From NCBI GenBank assembly GCA_041492185.1, contig JBGPWL010000006.1, forward strand, positions 1 to 64,000: a DNA stretch of 64,000 nt. Reading direction: 5' to 3'. Shown in pieces: positions 25,785 to 34,920 of this stretch (its first letter is position 1; every line of letters starts with the position of its first letter). Under the pieces are notes generated by a model. The model was given only the letters and a program-made list of their open reading frames with translations, was not told where the DNA came from and did not search any database. The stretch is from JAOAPY01 sp041492185. GTDB taxonomy: Bacteria > Acidobacteriota > Blastocatellia > Pyrinomonadales > Pyrinomonadaceae. A program made the position numbers and the translations under genes.

Positions 25785-27578
25785 CTACTTGCTGCCCATT
25801 GTGACCTGACGCTGGAGGGCGATGGCTTCCTGATTGTTGGGATCGATATTCATTGCGCTCGTAGCGTACTTTGTTGCTTCGGCACGATCGCCGCGTTCGA
25901 GAAATATCTTCCCCAGCAGGATATGCGCGTCGATCAACTTCGGATCCCAGAATATCGCGGTCTTCAGCGCGGCGATAGCGGCCTCTTGATCGCCGCGTCG
26001 GAGATTGATGCGGCCACTCATCAGATACGCTTCAGCGTTGGTCGGCTCGATCATCACGACGCGGTGGAGTTCGGGTAAGGCTTCATCATCCCGGCCGGCC
26101 TGATAGAGTTCTCGCGCTTTCGCGAGCAAATCCTGCGTGGGTGAAGCGGTCGTATCCGCGATCGCTTTTTTGCGCATCAGGTCTGAAACGTCGTCCAAAT
26201 TCAACACGTCGCGCAGGCGCAGAGAAACTTTTGAAGTGGTTTGTGATTTCTGCCACTCCTCCTGCCACTTCGCATAAGTCCCGAGGTAACGCCGTGCTTG
26301 ATTGTCCGCAGCCTCCGCGGCTTCGGCTTTGCCAACTTTTTCCAGGGACTTTGCGAAGAGAAAATAAGCCTGACCGTCGCGCGGATCGTTTGTGATCACA
26401 GGGCGCAGTTGATCCGCGGCCTCCGTGAATTTGCCGGCGAGAAACAGCGCATAAGCGTAATTGAATCTGACCATCGAATCGTCTGACGACGACTCAGTCG
26501 CGCGCTGTAAGAAGGAAGTGCCTTGCGCCAGCAGCCGTTGCCGGTCCGGTTCCTTCTTTTCGTCCCGCGCGGCGAGAATTGCGACGGCGCCCGCGTTGTT
26601 GTAGACACCAATCAACGGCATATCCGAAGCCAGCGGCACCAGCGACGCGAGCGCGTGACCGAAATCTCCGAGCTTCGCGTAGGCTAATCCTGCATAGAAC
26701 GCGGCTTCCGCAAAATGCGGATCCTTCTTCTGAAGTTTTGTGAAATACTCCGTCGCTTCTTTCCATTTTGCGTCGAGCAAAAAGAAGCGGCCCAGCTCGA
26801 AAGCGGCTTGCGCATAAACCGCGCCGCTGTCTGCTTCTGCGTAAAGCCGCAAAGCATTCTTCAGATAGTTTGCGCGCTTCTCATCTCGCTCGCCGAGTTG
26901 GACGGCCTTGACGTATGCTTCGAACGCAAGCGGCGGAATTTTCGTGGCTTCTTGAATGATCTGGTTCCGAGAGTACGGAAGCGTCGGTTCACGCTGATAA
27001 AGAATCTGATAGGCAAGCTGGCCTTGAAGATTTTGCAGCGTCGTCAACGGACCGCCAAAATCAAATTGGCGCGTGGCCCAACTGCCATCCAACTCCTGGC
27101 CGAGCGTCCGTCCTTCATTAACCTTGATCACGCGCGCGGTTACCTGCACGTACGCCTCAGCGCTTGATTTGTCCCTGTCTGGTTTTGCTTTTGCGGTCTT
27201 CGGGTCCGGCTCCTGGGGCGGGGTGACGGTGTAGGTTCCCAGGACAATCATCGACGCCTTTGCTTCTCTGGCGAGTTTGATCGACGTCGCGCGCGACGGA
27301 ATCATAGTCTGCGGCAGTCCCACACGCGTATAAGCAAGCGCACGTTCGTTGCTTGAAACAACTAACAACCCGGGTCGGTTCAGCAACTCGGTCAGCGCAT
27401 CGGCAAAGCTCTCTCCGACCCAGTTGTATTCGGGTCGGTTGGACGTGTTCTCGAAAGACAGGATCATGATGACGTCGCTGGACTGCGCCAGGACCTTTTG
27501 GGCGGACAACATCGAGCACAAAAGTAATCCCACAAAAACAACTAACGATCGAACCGCAGAAACTCGCATTTGATTCAA
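25785..27578 (-). CDS. Exported TPR protein with a FlgO/TolB-like N-terminal domain
   Basis: The 597-residue protein has a signal peptide (LVVFVGLLLCSMLSAQKVLAQ, about residues 12-32). Next is an alpha/beta domain beginning DVIMILSFENTSNRPEYNWV with SFADALTELLNRPGLLVVSS, the pattern of FlgO- or TolB-N-like periplasmic domains. From about 215 onward there are tetratricopeptide repeats, e.g. AEAAFYAGLAYAKLGDFGHA and a C-terminal set including NAEAYLMSGRINLRRGDQEA. TPR arrays hold protein complexes together; the partner is unknown. It precedes the NfeD-like gene and is divergent from the PD40 protein. Confidence 0.8.
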   Translation of the reverse strand: MNQMRVSAVRSLVVFVGLLLCSMLSAQKVLAQSSDVIMILSFENTSNRPEYNWVGESFADALTELLNRPGLLVVSSNERALAYTRVGLPQTMIPSRATSIKLAREAKASMIVLGTYTVTPPQEPDPKTAKAKPDRDKSSAEAYVQVTARVIKVNEGRTLGQELDGSWATRQFDFGGPLTTLQNLQGQLAYQILYQREPTLPYSRNQIIQEATKIPPLAFEAYVKAVQLGERDEKRANYLKNALRLYAEADSGAVYAQAAFELGRFFLLDAKWKEATEYFTKLQKKDPHFAEAAFYAGLAYAKLGDFGHALASLVPLASDMPLIGVYNNAGAVAILAARDEKKEPDRQRLLAQGTSFLQRATESSSDDSMVRFNYAYALFLAGKFTEAADQLRPVITNDPRDGQAYFLFAKSLEKVGKAEAAEAADNQARRYLGTYAKWQEEWQKSQTTSKVSLRLRDVLNLDDVSDLMRKKAIADTTASPTQDLLAKARELYQAGRDDEALPELHRVVMIEPTNAEAYLMSGRINLRRGDQEAAIAALKTAIFWDPKLIDAHILLGKIFLERGDRAEATKYATSAMNIDPNNQEAIALQRQVTMGSK

Positions 27579-27908
27579 AACCTTCCAGAAAAAATCAGAA
27601 ATGACAGTTTATCGAGCCGACCATAGGATGCCGGGTTGATAACAGGTGTTGGCAGCCCGACGCATTCTTGCTGAACTATCGCACCCAACGCGTTGTCAAA
27701 CCGGAACATCAAGGTGCGTTTCGCATAGTCTCAGTCTCGAGCTGCTAACGAACAGAAGACTTTAGCAGAAAACTCGACCGTAGAGAAACGAGGCGTGAGC
27801 GCGATTTGGATAGCAATCACGCACGAAATCGAGATTGCTCGTCGTAGAGTCCTAGGAGTTCCGAGCCCTTCCGTGTCAAGATTGCGCCAGTTTTTTCCTC
27901 GAGGTTTC
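27579..27908. other. Divergent intergenic region
   Basis: These 330 bases separate two genes that read away from each other and should contain both promoters. I see no RNA gene or repeat of the window's families. An open extension of the PD40 gene back to 27795 exists but lacks a signal peptide context. Confidence 0.4.
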
Positions 27909-30503
27909 ATGGTGAATATGGCATTCCCAGAGGCTTTCACGCACGGTTTTGCTCATCCGTTAGCTACGGTTTGTCGCACGGGTACTTCGCGTTTTCGGAC
28001 TGCGGCATTCGCACTCGTCATTATCGTTCTCGGCAGCACTGCGAGATTTCCTCTCGACGCATCATCAGCGCCGATTTCCTTAACCAGACCTTTCTCATCA
28101 ACCAACGCGCTTCAGTCGCACCGATTGGCCGCTCCTGGCTCGAAGATCGTATTTGGCAGCGCGCGCAACGGCGGCAATCACGATATCTTTGTCATGGACC
28201 TCGACGGCAGCAACCAGACGCGGCTCACCACCAGTTTGGCTTATGACGACCAACCCAAGTGGTCGCCTGATGGCAGCAAGATCGTCTTCATGAGCGGTCG
28301 TGACGGCAACTTTGAAATCTACTCAATGAACGCCGATGGCAGCAATCAGACAAGGCTCACGAACAATCCGGCGGCTGATGGTTTTCCGGCCTGGTCGCCT
28401 AACGGAACGAAGATCGCATTCGTCAGTGGCGACCTCAACAATCCCGGTACGTTCGAAATCTTTGTGATGAACGCAGACGGCAGCAATCGCACCAGACTCA
28501 CAAACGATGCTCTGGTAGATGGCGTGCCCGCATGGTCACCCGACAGCTCGAAGATCGTATTCATGAGCGGCACCACCAGTGTCTTTGATCCGAATAGCTT
28601 TGAAATTTTTGTGATGAATGCGGACGGGAGTAACCGAACACGACTGACCACCAACGCGATCGCTGATGGCCAACCGTCGTATTCGCCAGATGGGACAAAG
28701 ATTCTTTTTGCGAGCGGCGACGCAATGAATCCCAACGGCATTGAGATTTTTGTAATGAACGCCAACGGGACGGGCCGCACGCAGATCACCACCAATTCCG
28801 TGACCGATGGATTTCCGGTCTGGTCGCCTGACGGCGCTAAGATAATTTTCGCAAGCGGCAGCGTTAACAATGAAACCACAGTTGAGCTTTTCGTGATGAA
28901 TGCCGATGGCAGCAATCGCACTCAGCTCACGAACAATTCAGTGGTTGACTGGTTTGCCGACTGGCAACCCGTGACGCCCCCCGCCGCGAACATTCAATTC
29001 AGCGCTACGAATTATAATGCCGGCGAAGGTGACGGCAGCGTTACTATCACCGTCAATCGCAGTGGTGATACATCCGGCACATCAACGGTTGATTTTGCCT
29101 CCAGCGATGGCAGTGCGCACCAAACGAGCGATTATGAGGTCGCCAGCGGCACGCTCACGTTCACCGCCGGTCAGACGAGCCAGACCTTCAGCTTGCTGTT
29201 AGTTGACGATGCATTTGTCGAAGGTAACGAAAATCTTAATCTCACTCTGAGTAATCCGGCGGGCGCGAGTCTTGTCTCTCCCACCGCGGCCACCGTCACC
29301 ATCGTCGACAACGACAGCGCGAGTGTCACTTCGCCTGCGGCCAAACAATTCGTCGCCAACATGACGCCGGGGCAAGTCGTGCCGCCGGTCATTTCAAATG
29401 GCATCGGCGGCGGCGTCGTGCAACTCAGTCAGGATGAAGCTAGCGCGAAAGTTTCGCTGATTTTTTCGCGACTTACCGGAAGCGAGTTCCTCGCCACCAT
29501 CCGTGGTCCCGCGCCGCCTGGCGTCAACGGCCCGGTTGTCTTTAATTTGCCGCTCGGCACTCCTGTGACTGATTTCCCAATCAGTCCAAATGCGCAGCAA
29601 GTGGCCGACTTGAAAGCCGGGCAGCACTTTATGAGCGTGCACACCAGCGGGGGTTTTGCAAACGGCGAAATTCGTGGACAGTTGCAGTGGAATCCGGTAG
29701 AGGAAGCCGACTTTTTTGTCAGGCAGGCTTACTCTGATTTCCTGAATCGCACGCCTGACCCGAGTGGGCTATCATTCTGGATCAGCCAGATAACGCAGTG
29801 CCAATCAGACGTGCAATGCCTGCGCACCAAACGCGTCGACGTCTCGAACGCTTTTTATTTTGAGCAGGAGTTTCAGCAGACGGGCGCTTATGTCGATCGA
29901 CTTTACCGCGCCGCTTATGGCAACAATCAGCCTTTCCCGAATCCTGATATTTCGAACCTCACTGAGGCGAGGAAGCTGCCGAGCTACGCCGTGTTCGTGA
30001 GCGATCGAGCGCGCGTCGTCGCCGGCGGGAATCTCGCACAACAGCAGCAGGACCTCGCGAACGCTTTTGTTCAGCGAGCGGAATTCCTGACCAAGTATCC
30101 GGCCGCTCTGCCTCTGCCAGATTTTGTAGATGCCGTGCTGGCAACTGTTAAGAACGAACTTGGCGCCGATCTAACTTCGCAGAAGGCAGCGTTGGTTGCT
30201 CTGGGGAGTCGCGGCGCGGTGATGTACCGGCTGGCGGACGACAATCAGACGAATCCGATCGACAATCGCCTGCTGATCGATGCGGAATACAATCGCGCTT
30301 TTGTGCTGACTCAATATTTCGGCTACCTGCGGCGCGATCCGGACATTGGCGGATTTCTCTTCTGGCTGGGGCAGGTAAATGCCGGCCCGCTGCGCGATGT
30401 GCCCCGGCAGCACGCGATGGTTTGCTCGTTTAGCACTTCGCCGGAATATCAGTTTCGCTTCGGACCAGTTGCCAGCCGCAACAACACCGAGTGCCCTCAA
30501 TAA
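27909..30503 (+). CDS. Large secreted multidomain protein: PD40 beta-propeller, Calx-beta, CHRD and DUF4214
   Basis: The 864-residue protein has an internal-looking signal segment (FRTAAFALVIIVLGSTARFP), so it is exported. Then come six or seven TolB-like PD40 blades, each with FVMNADGSNRTRLT and WSPDGTKIVF-type repeats (about 95-345). A Calx-beta domain follows (FSATNYNAGEGDGSVTITV, ending TVTIVDND), then a CHRD domain (KQFVANMTPGQVVPPV to GGFANGEIRGQL), and a C-terminal DUF4214-like region with FVRQAYSDFLNRTPDPSGLS and a second FGYLRRDPDIGGFLFWL copy. ATG 27909 has GAGG five bases upstream. The protein is probably cell-surface or matrix associated; DUF4214 is often linked to glycosylated or S-layer-type proteins. 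The function is inferred from domains only. Confidence 0.85.
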   Translation: MVNMAFPEAFTHGFAHPLATVCRTGTSRFRTAAFALVIIVLGSTARFPLDASSAPISLTRPFSSTNALQSHRLAAPGSKIVFGSARNGGNHDIFVMDLDGSNQTRLTTSLAYDDQPKWSPDGSKIVFMSGRDGNFEIYSMNADGSNQTRLTNNPAADGFPAWSPNGTKIAFVSGDLNNPGTFEIFVMNADGSNRTRLTNDALVDGVPAWSPDSSKIVFMSGTTSVFDPNSFEIFVMNADGSNRTRLTTNAIADGQPSYSPDGTKILFASGDAMNPNGIEIFVMNANGTGRTQITTNSVTDGFPVWSPDGAKIIFASGSVNNETTVELFVMNADGSNRTQLTNNSVVDWFADWQPVTPPAANIQFSATNYNAGEGDGSVTITVNRSGDTSGTSTVDFASSDGSAHQTSDYEVASGTLTFTAGQTSQTFSLLLVDDAFVEGNENLNLTLSNPAGASLVSPTAATVTIVDNDSASVTSPAAKQFVANMTPGQVVPPVISNGIGGGVVQLSQDEASAKVSLIFSRLTGSEFLATIRGPAPPGVNGPVVFNLPLGTPVTDFPISPNAQQVADLKAGQHFMSVHTSGGFANGEIRGQLQWNPVEEADFFVRQAYSDFLNRTPDPSGLSFWISQITQCQSDVQCLRTKRVDVSNAFYFEQEFQQTGAYVDRLYRAAYGNNQPFPNPDISNLTEARKLPSYAVFVSDRARVVAGGNLAQQQQDLANAFVQRAEFLTKYPAALPLPDFVDAVLATVKNELGADLTSQKAALVALGSRGAVMYRLADDNQTNPIDNRLLIDAEYNRAFVLTQYFGYLRRDPDIGGFLFWLGQVNAGPLRDVPRQHAMVCSFSTSPEYQFRFGPVASRNNTECPQ

Positions 30504-30539
30504 GCCGGTTCGCGACTACCGGTAGATCGGGAGAAGCCG

Positions 30540-30980
30540 ATGCTTAGTAAACTGCGCACTTTTCGTTGCCCGAATTGCAACGAGATGATCGATGACAGTA
30601 AGCCGCAGTGCCGCTTCTGTTTGGTGCCGCTCGATCCGGCCATCGTGGCGCTCGTGTCGGAAAGATAGGATAAAGCCAACCAGGCTTGTAGCGATGCGAG
30701 TTATCTCAAGACTGCCGCGATCGCGATGTTCGTCTTTCTGGGGCTGAGTTTTATTCCCATCCTCCCGCTTGTGCGCTTGGGATTTCTAATTACATTTTTT
30801 GTGGTCCTGATATTACTGATTCGCTGGCAAGTGAAGTTCGGCAGTCTCTTAACCAGCGACGTCGACTACAAGACTGCGAAGCAAAGGAAGAACCTCGCAT
30901 TGATCCTTTGGTTAGCGGCGATACCGTTGGCATTTATCGTCCGGCCCCTGATCGACTTTTTGATCGCGCGATCGCTATAG
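30540..30980 (+). pseudogene. Zinc-ribbon two-helix membrane protein interrupted by an in-frame TAG
   Basis: From ATG 30540 the frame reads MLSKLRTFRCPNCNEMIDDS with a zinc ribbon of Cys10, Cys13, Cys24 and Cys27, then stops at TAG 30666-30668. The same frame continues without a break as DKANQACSDASYLKTAAIAM into two strong membrane helices (FVFLGLSFIPILPLV and LILWLAAIPLAFIV) and ends at 30980. Zinc-ribbon plus two-helix proteins of this layout are common small membrane proteins, so I read this as one 146-codon gene with a nonsense mutation. An ATG at 30726 could still express the membrane half. A sequencing error at one base is the main alternative. Confidence 0.7.
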
Positions 30981-31144
30981 CTTTGCTATGCGCGCTTACC
31001 TCTCTAATCCCTCAACCACACGGGCGTGATTACTGCTGGCCCTAAACTACTCTATAAGCTCCTGAGGAACGACATCTTCTCGATTGACTTACTCGTTACC
31101 GCGAACATTTCGCAGGCGGGGCAGCCTGCGGTACATTCGTTTCG

Positions 31145-32917
31145 ATGAAGCGCTCAAACTGGAGCTGGCAGGACTGGTCTGTCGCGGCATTTCTATTTCT
31201 CGCGACGGCCGCGGTGGTCGTTTGGCAGAACTCGCGCCTGGGAGTGCTTTGGGACCTCAGTTACATTCTGGAGAACGCACACCGTATCTCGCTCGGCGAT
31301 GTTCCGTATCGCGATTTTCCATTTCCTTACGCACCGCTGACATTTCTGGTTCAAGCATCGATCATCAAACTTACCGGGCGAGTGTTTTGGCACCACATCG
31401 TGTACTGCCCTGTAGCCGGCGGCTTAGCAACAGTACTTACGTGGCGAATCCTCTTGAACCTCTTCACTGGAATTGTGGAGAAGAACCGGCTGGTCGCGTT
31501 GCTCTTGAGCATGCCGATGATCGCGCTCGGCGTTTACTGTGTCTATCCGCACCCCTTTTACGATCCTGATTGCGTGTTGGTCATTCTCGTTTGCCTGCTT
31601 CTGTTCCAGCGTTTGGAGCGACAAAGTTTTCCATCGCTGCTCGCTTTCTTAACTGGCGTCACATTCGTCGTTCCGTTGTTCGTCAAACAAAACACTGGCC
31701 TGGCTTTTCTCGTGAGTATGTTGTTTGGTCTCGTCATGCTGTTGGTGATTGAAGCATGGCACAAGCGGACCGTGCGCGGACAAGCCTGGCTGATGGGCGG
31801 AGTTGTTGCGGGAATGACTGCGGCGTTCTTGCCCATTCATTTCACGGCCGGAGTTAAGAATTATTGGCGCTGGACAATTCAATTTGCAGCCGCGCGTCGC
31901 ACGCCACAGCTCGCCGACATGCTTGCGATCTATCACGACCGCGCGTTGCTCTTGTGGCTTTTAGCTTTTGTCGCCGGCGTGATCTTGTTGCGGCTGAATC
32001 GCCGCGGTGGCCGCTTGCTTGCAATGCTGTCCGCGTGCTTGATGTCGCTGCCGTTTGCCTGGGCGATGATCTATCTGTTCATCAACAAGGACGCATCCGA
32101 ACAAGCCGAGCGACTCGTGGCCGTCTGGCCTTTTGTTTTGGTCGTTACTCTTGTCTTCGCGCTTTTATGCGGGCGAAGGCGCTCGGGCCTCGCTCTGGTC
32201 CTGCCGTTCATTTTGATCGGCACGGTGCACGGCGCGTTTCTGTCGCAGCAACTCTGGGGTTCTACCTACGCGCTCTGGCCGCTGTTGTTTTTGCTCATTG
32301 CGAGTACGATCACCGCGCTGATCGATCTACGCGGGAAGAACCAGTTGAGAAATTCGTCCTCCTGGATGATTGTTCCGCTTGTCACGATTGTGGCCGTATC
32401 GTTGTTGATTGCCGGCGGGCATTACATCCGGACTCACGAACGACTTGACTACGCGAATCTATCCGACGGCGACCTCGCGCGATCGAAACTGCCCGCGCTC
32501 AAAGGGCTTTCGCTGCGCGGCTCCTGGATTCCCGACTTTGAAGAGCTGGTGGCTTACGCAGAAAAGGAAATTCCGAAAGAAGACGGAATACTGATGATTC
32601 CCGGCGAGGATCTTTTCTACTACACGACCGGCCGTCATCCGCAATTTCCGGCGCTGATGTTTGACCACACCGTCAATCCCTACAGCGACGCAGAAATTTT
32701 GGAACTCGCTCGCACGCGAAACATCCGCTGGTTAATAGTAAAGCAGGAGCTGCAACTGGAAGCGGATCAAGTGGACCACGACAAAGAGCGCTTGCTGAAA
32801 ATACTGGAGCAGGACTTCGAGCAAGTCGAAAGCCTGAACAACTACGACATCTATCGACGAAAGTCAGCGAGCGATAAAGAGGACGATAAGGACGATGATC
32901 AGGACTCGAATCATTAA
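31145..32917 (+). CDS. GT39-like polytopic membrane glycosyltransferase
   Basis: The 590-residue protein has about ten to twelve membrane helices and the layout of ArnT/PMT-like enzymes that use lipid-linked sugars. After the first helix comes LWDLSYILENAHRISLGDVP and YRDFPFPYAPLTF, where the Asp after Trp matches the loop that carries the catalytic Asp in this superfamily. The C-terminal 150 residues form a soluble domain (EDGILMIPGEDLFYYTTGRH) and end in an Asp/Lys-rich tail. The acceptor is unknown. A hairpin GCAGGC/GCCTGC lies at about 31113-31130, just upstream. The ATG at 31145 is chosen because the first helix follows directly. Confidence 0.75.
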   Translation: MKRSNWSWQDWSVAAFLFLATAAVVVWQNSRLGVLWDLSYILENAHRISLGDVPYRDFPFPYAPLTFLVQASIIKLTGRVFWHHIVYCPVAGGLATVLTWRILLNLFTGIVEKNRLVALLLSMPMIALGVYCVYPHPFYDPDCVLVILVCLLLFQRLERQSFPSLLAFLTGVTFVVPLFVKQNTGLAFLVSMLFGLVMLLVIEAWHKRTVRGQAWLMGGVVAGMTAAFLPIHFTAGVKNYWRWTIQFAAARRTPQLADMLAIYHDRALLLWLLAFVAGVILLRLNRRGGRLLAMLSACLMSLPFAWAMIYLFINKDASEQAERLVAVWPFVLVVTLVFALLCGRRRSGLALVLPFILIGTVHGAFLSQQLWGSTYALWPLLFLLIASTITALIDLRGKNQLRNSSSWMIVPLVTIVAVSLLIAGGHYIRTHERLDYANLSDGDLARSKLPALKGLSLRGSWIPDFEELVAYAEKEIPKEDGILMIPGEDLFYYTTGRHPQFPALMFDHTVNPYSDAEILELARTRNIRWLIVKQELQLEADQVDHDKERLLKILEQDFEQVESLNNYDIYRRKSASDKEDDKDDDQDSNH

Positions 32918-32973
32918 CCCGCTCCAGATCGCCGCCCGGTGGTATCATGAGATAAAGAGAGGGAAATTGCGCA

Positions 32974-33330
32974 ATGATTACTGTCGCCAATCGTATCTAC
33001 GTCAAGCAGGAGTACGCCGACGCCTTCGAGCAAAGGTTCCGCGAGCGCGCCGGGCTGGTGGACAAGATGCCCGGATTCATTTCCAATCATGTGTTGCGCC
33101 CCGTGAACGACGGCGATCCGTATGTGGTCTTCACGTTCTGGAACAGCCGCCAGGATTTTCTCGATTGGGTGCGCTCCGACGCGTTTGTAAAAGGACACGC
33201 GCAGTCCGGCACACTGCCGAAGGAAGCATTTCCCAGGTCGAATGTCCTGGAGATGCACGAGGTCGTTCAGGATTCTACCCGCCCGGATTTAGCACCCGAA
33301 CCACACGGCGGTTCTTTCAAGATGCACTAG
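32974..33330 (+). CDS. Antibiotic biosynthesis monooxygenase-fold (heme-degrading type) protein
   Basis: The 118-residue protein is a single ferredoxin-like ABM domain: MITVANRIYVKQEYADAFEQ, GLVDKMPGFISNHVLRPVND and DPYVVFTFWNSRQDFLDWV are the three key strands and helix. Members include IsdG/HmoB-like heme oxygenases and cofactor-free monooxygenases. The conserved FTFWxSRxxFxxW pattern favours the HmoA/HmoB side. The C-terminal 25 residues are an unstructured tail. The cyclase-like gene starts 29 bases later on the same strand, so they may share a transcript. Confidence 0.8.
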   Translation: MITVANRIYVKQEYADAFEQRFRERAGLVDKMPGFISNHVLRPVNDGDPYVVFTFWNSRQDFLDWVRSDAFVKGHAQSGTLPKEAFPRSNVLEMHEVVQDSTRPDLAPEPHGGSFKMH

Positions 33331-33359
33331 TAGCAGAAGCTGACTGAACTCAATCGCAG

Positions 33360-34544
33360 ATGACTATCGAAGTAACTAACATCCGCGAAACAACCTACCA
33401 GGCTGCGCGGGCGGTGGCCGCAACTATCGAGGCCCACTTTGCCCAACACATCGCCGCGGCGCGCGAGCGCGGCGAGCAGAAGCTTGCTCCGAATCCCGAT
33501 CGTGCGGCGATTGAAGCGATTATCGATGCTACCTTCTGGGCCAGCCTGCGGCGCGAAGAGGGACGCTCGCCGAAAATTTCGCTGGCCTTCTTTTCCCATG
33601 AGCAGGTACCTCGGCCTTTAATCTTTGAGCGGCCACTGCCGCTGACTCCGGATGTACTGACAAAGCTCGGACCTGCTGTTGAGCGACCGGGAGTTCATCT
33701 CGGTGTCGGACGCGCGCATGACGAATCGGCGGGAACTGGTGATGGTGAGTTACTCGTGTGGGGCGCGACGCGCAAGGTGCCGAGTTTCTGTTTTGTTTTG
33801 GAGGTCATCGAACCCGGCCTGTTGGTGATCAAGCATCGGCGCATGGATGGCTTTGGCAAGTTTGCCAACGTCGCCGTACTCAAAGGCGAAGAAATAAAAA
33901 TCGTGGACGAGCATGGCGCCAGCCTGCCGGATTGCCCGTCGCTACTCGCGGCGTTACTTCCATTCACTTCGCCCGGCTCCTGGGACCACAAATTTAATTT
34001 GCACGTGCAACTGGCCGCCTCCATGCGCGCTCACGGACATGGCGGCTCGCTCCTGATTGTGCCCACCGGTTCGGAAGGTTGGCGTCAGTCGATCGTGCAT
34101 CCGATCCTCTATTCAGTGACGCCTCCGTTCTCAGCTCTCGCAGAGTTGATGCGACAGGAGATCAACGAGGCGAATGAGAACATGCTGGATGCGGCAGTCC
34201 GTCGCGCGGTCGGCACGGTTGCCGGTCTTACTGCGGTCGATGGCGCAACAATAATCAATGATCAGTATGAGGTGCTGGCGTTCGGCGCGAAGATAAGACG
34301 GCCCGAAGGGAGTGCGCCGGTCGAGCAGATGGTGGCGACTGAGCCCGTTGCGGGCGACCGTGCAGTCGTAATCCATCCGGCGCAAAACGGCGGCACGCGA
34401 CACTTGTCAGCGGCGCAGTTCGTACACGATCAACGTGACGCTCTCGCGCTTGTAGCTTCGCAGGATGGTCGCTTCACAGTCTTCGCGTGGTCGCCCTGCG
34501 AACAGATGGTCCACGCGCATCGTGTGGACACTCTGTTGCTGTAG
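33360..34544 (+). CDS. Diadenylate cyclase-like protein with an N-terminal sensor domain (DACNV-like)
   Basis: The last 120 residues look like a DisA-type nucleotide cyclase core: LTAVDGATIINDQYEVLAFG with the DGA motif at 294-296, and NGGTRHLSAAQFVHDQRDAL with the RH motif at 347-348. Such domains make cyclic di-AMP from ATP. The canonical RHR is RHL here, so activity is uncertain. Residues about 1-260 form a separate alpha/beta region (e.g. VPSFCFVLEVIEPGLLVIKH) that I compare, from memory, to the predicted DACNV sensor domain of stress and conflict-linked cyclases. No membrane helix is present. It may form a unit with the ABM protein 29 bases upstream; an obvious effector is not adjacent. 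Confidence 0.7.
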   Translation: MTIEVTNIRETTYQAARAVAATIEAHFAQHIAAARERGEQKLAPNPDRAAIEAIIDATFWASLRREEGRSPKISLAFFSHEQVPRPLIFERPLPLTPDVLTKLGPAVERPGVHLGVGRAHDESAGTGDGELLVWGATRKVPSFCFVLEVIEPGLLVIKHRRMDGFGKFANVAVLKGEEIKIVDEHGASLPDCPSLLAALLPFTSPGSWDHKFNLHVQLAASMRAHGHGGSLLIVPTGSEGWRQSIVHPILYSVTPPFSALAELMRQEINEANENMLDAAVRRAVGTVAGLTAVDGATIINDQYEVLAFGAKIRRPEGSAPVEQMVATEPVAGDRAVVIHPAQNGGTRHLSAAQFVHDQRDALALVASQDGRFTVFAWSPCEQMVHAHRVDTLLL

Positions 34545-34920
34545 GCTACCCTTAGTCGTCGCTAGGTCCCACTCTAACTGGCATTCACTTTAGTACGAGA
34601 CGAGGCCGAAATGAGTATTCTTGATTGTTCCGAGGCTCGAAGAGCCGACATTCAACAGCCACGTCCGTAAGGGCGTGGTTCCTGGGCACCAAATGAATCT
34701 GAGCGCCGAAGGTGCGGCACCAGGGTGTCGGCCCTTCGGGCCTCAACATTTGTTTGAATTGTTTTCCCCGTCCTCACGGACGGGGCTATTGACTGACGGT
34801 CCCTCGGACCTCAAAGACCGGACGTACTCAATGCGTTCTTGCGCTTTTTCCTTCTCTGCGAAATCTGTGTAATCTGTGGATGAATTAACCGCCCGCTACC
34901 GCAGGCGGTTCTGATATTTC
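34545..34920. repeat. Cluster of palindromic repeats upstream of ettA
   Basis: This 376-base gap has no gene but many short palindromes: CCACG/CGTGG at 34659-34678, CCCTTCGGG near 34731, CCCCGTCC/GGACGGGG at 34766-34785, and AACCGCC/GGCGGTT at 34887-34910. The last ends about 10 bases before the ettA ATG, where a ribosome site would be expected. A TCTGTGTAATCTGTGGA unit at 34864-34880 resembles repeat family A. Confidence 0.65.
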
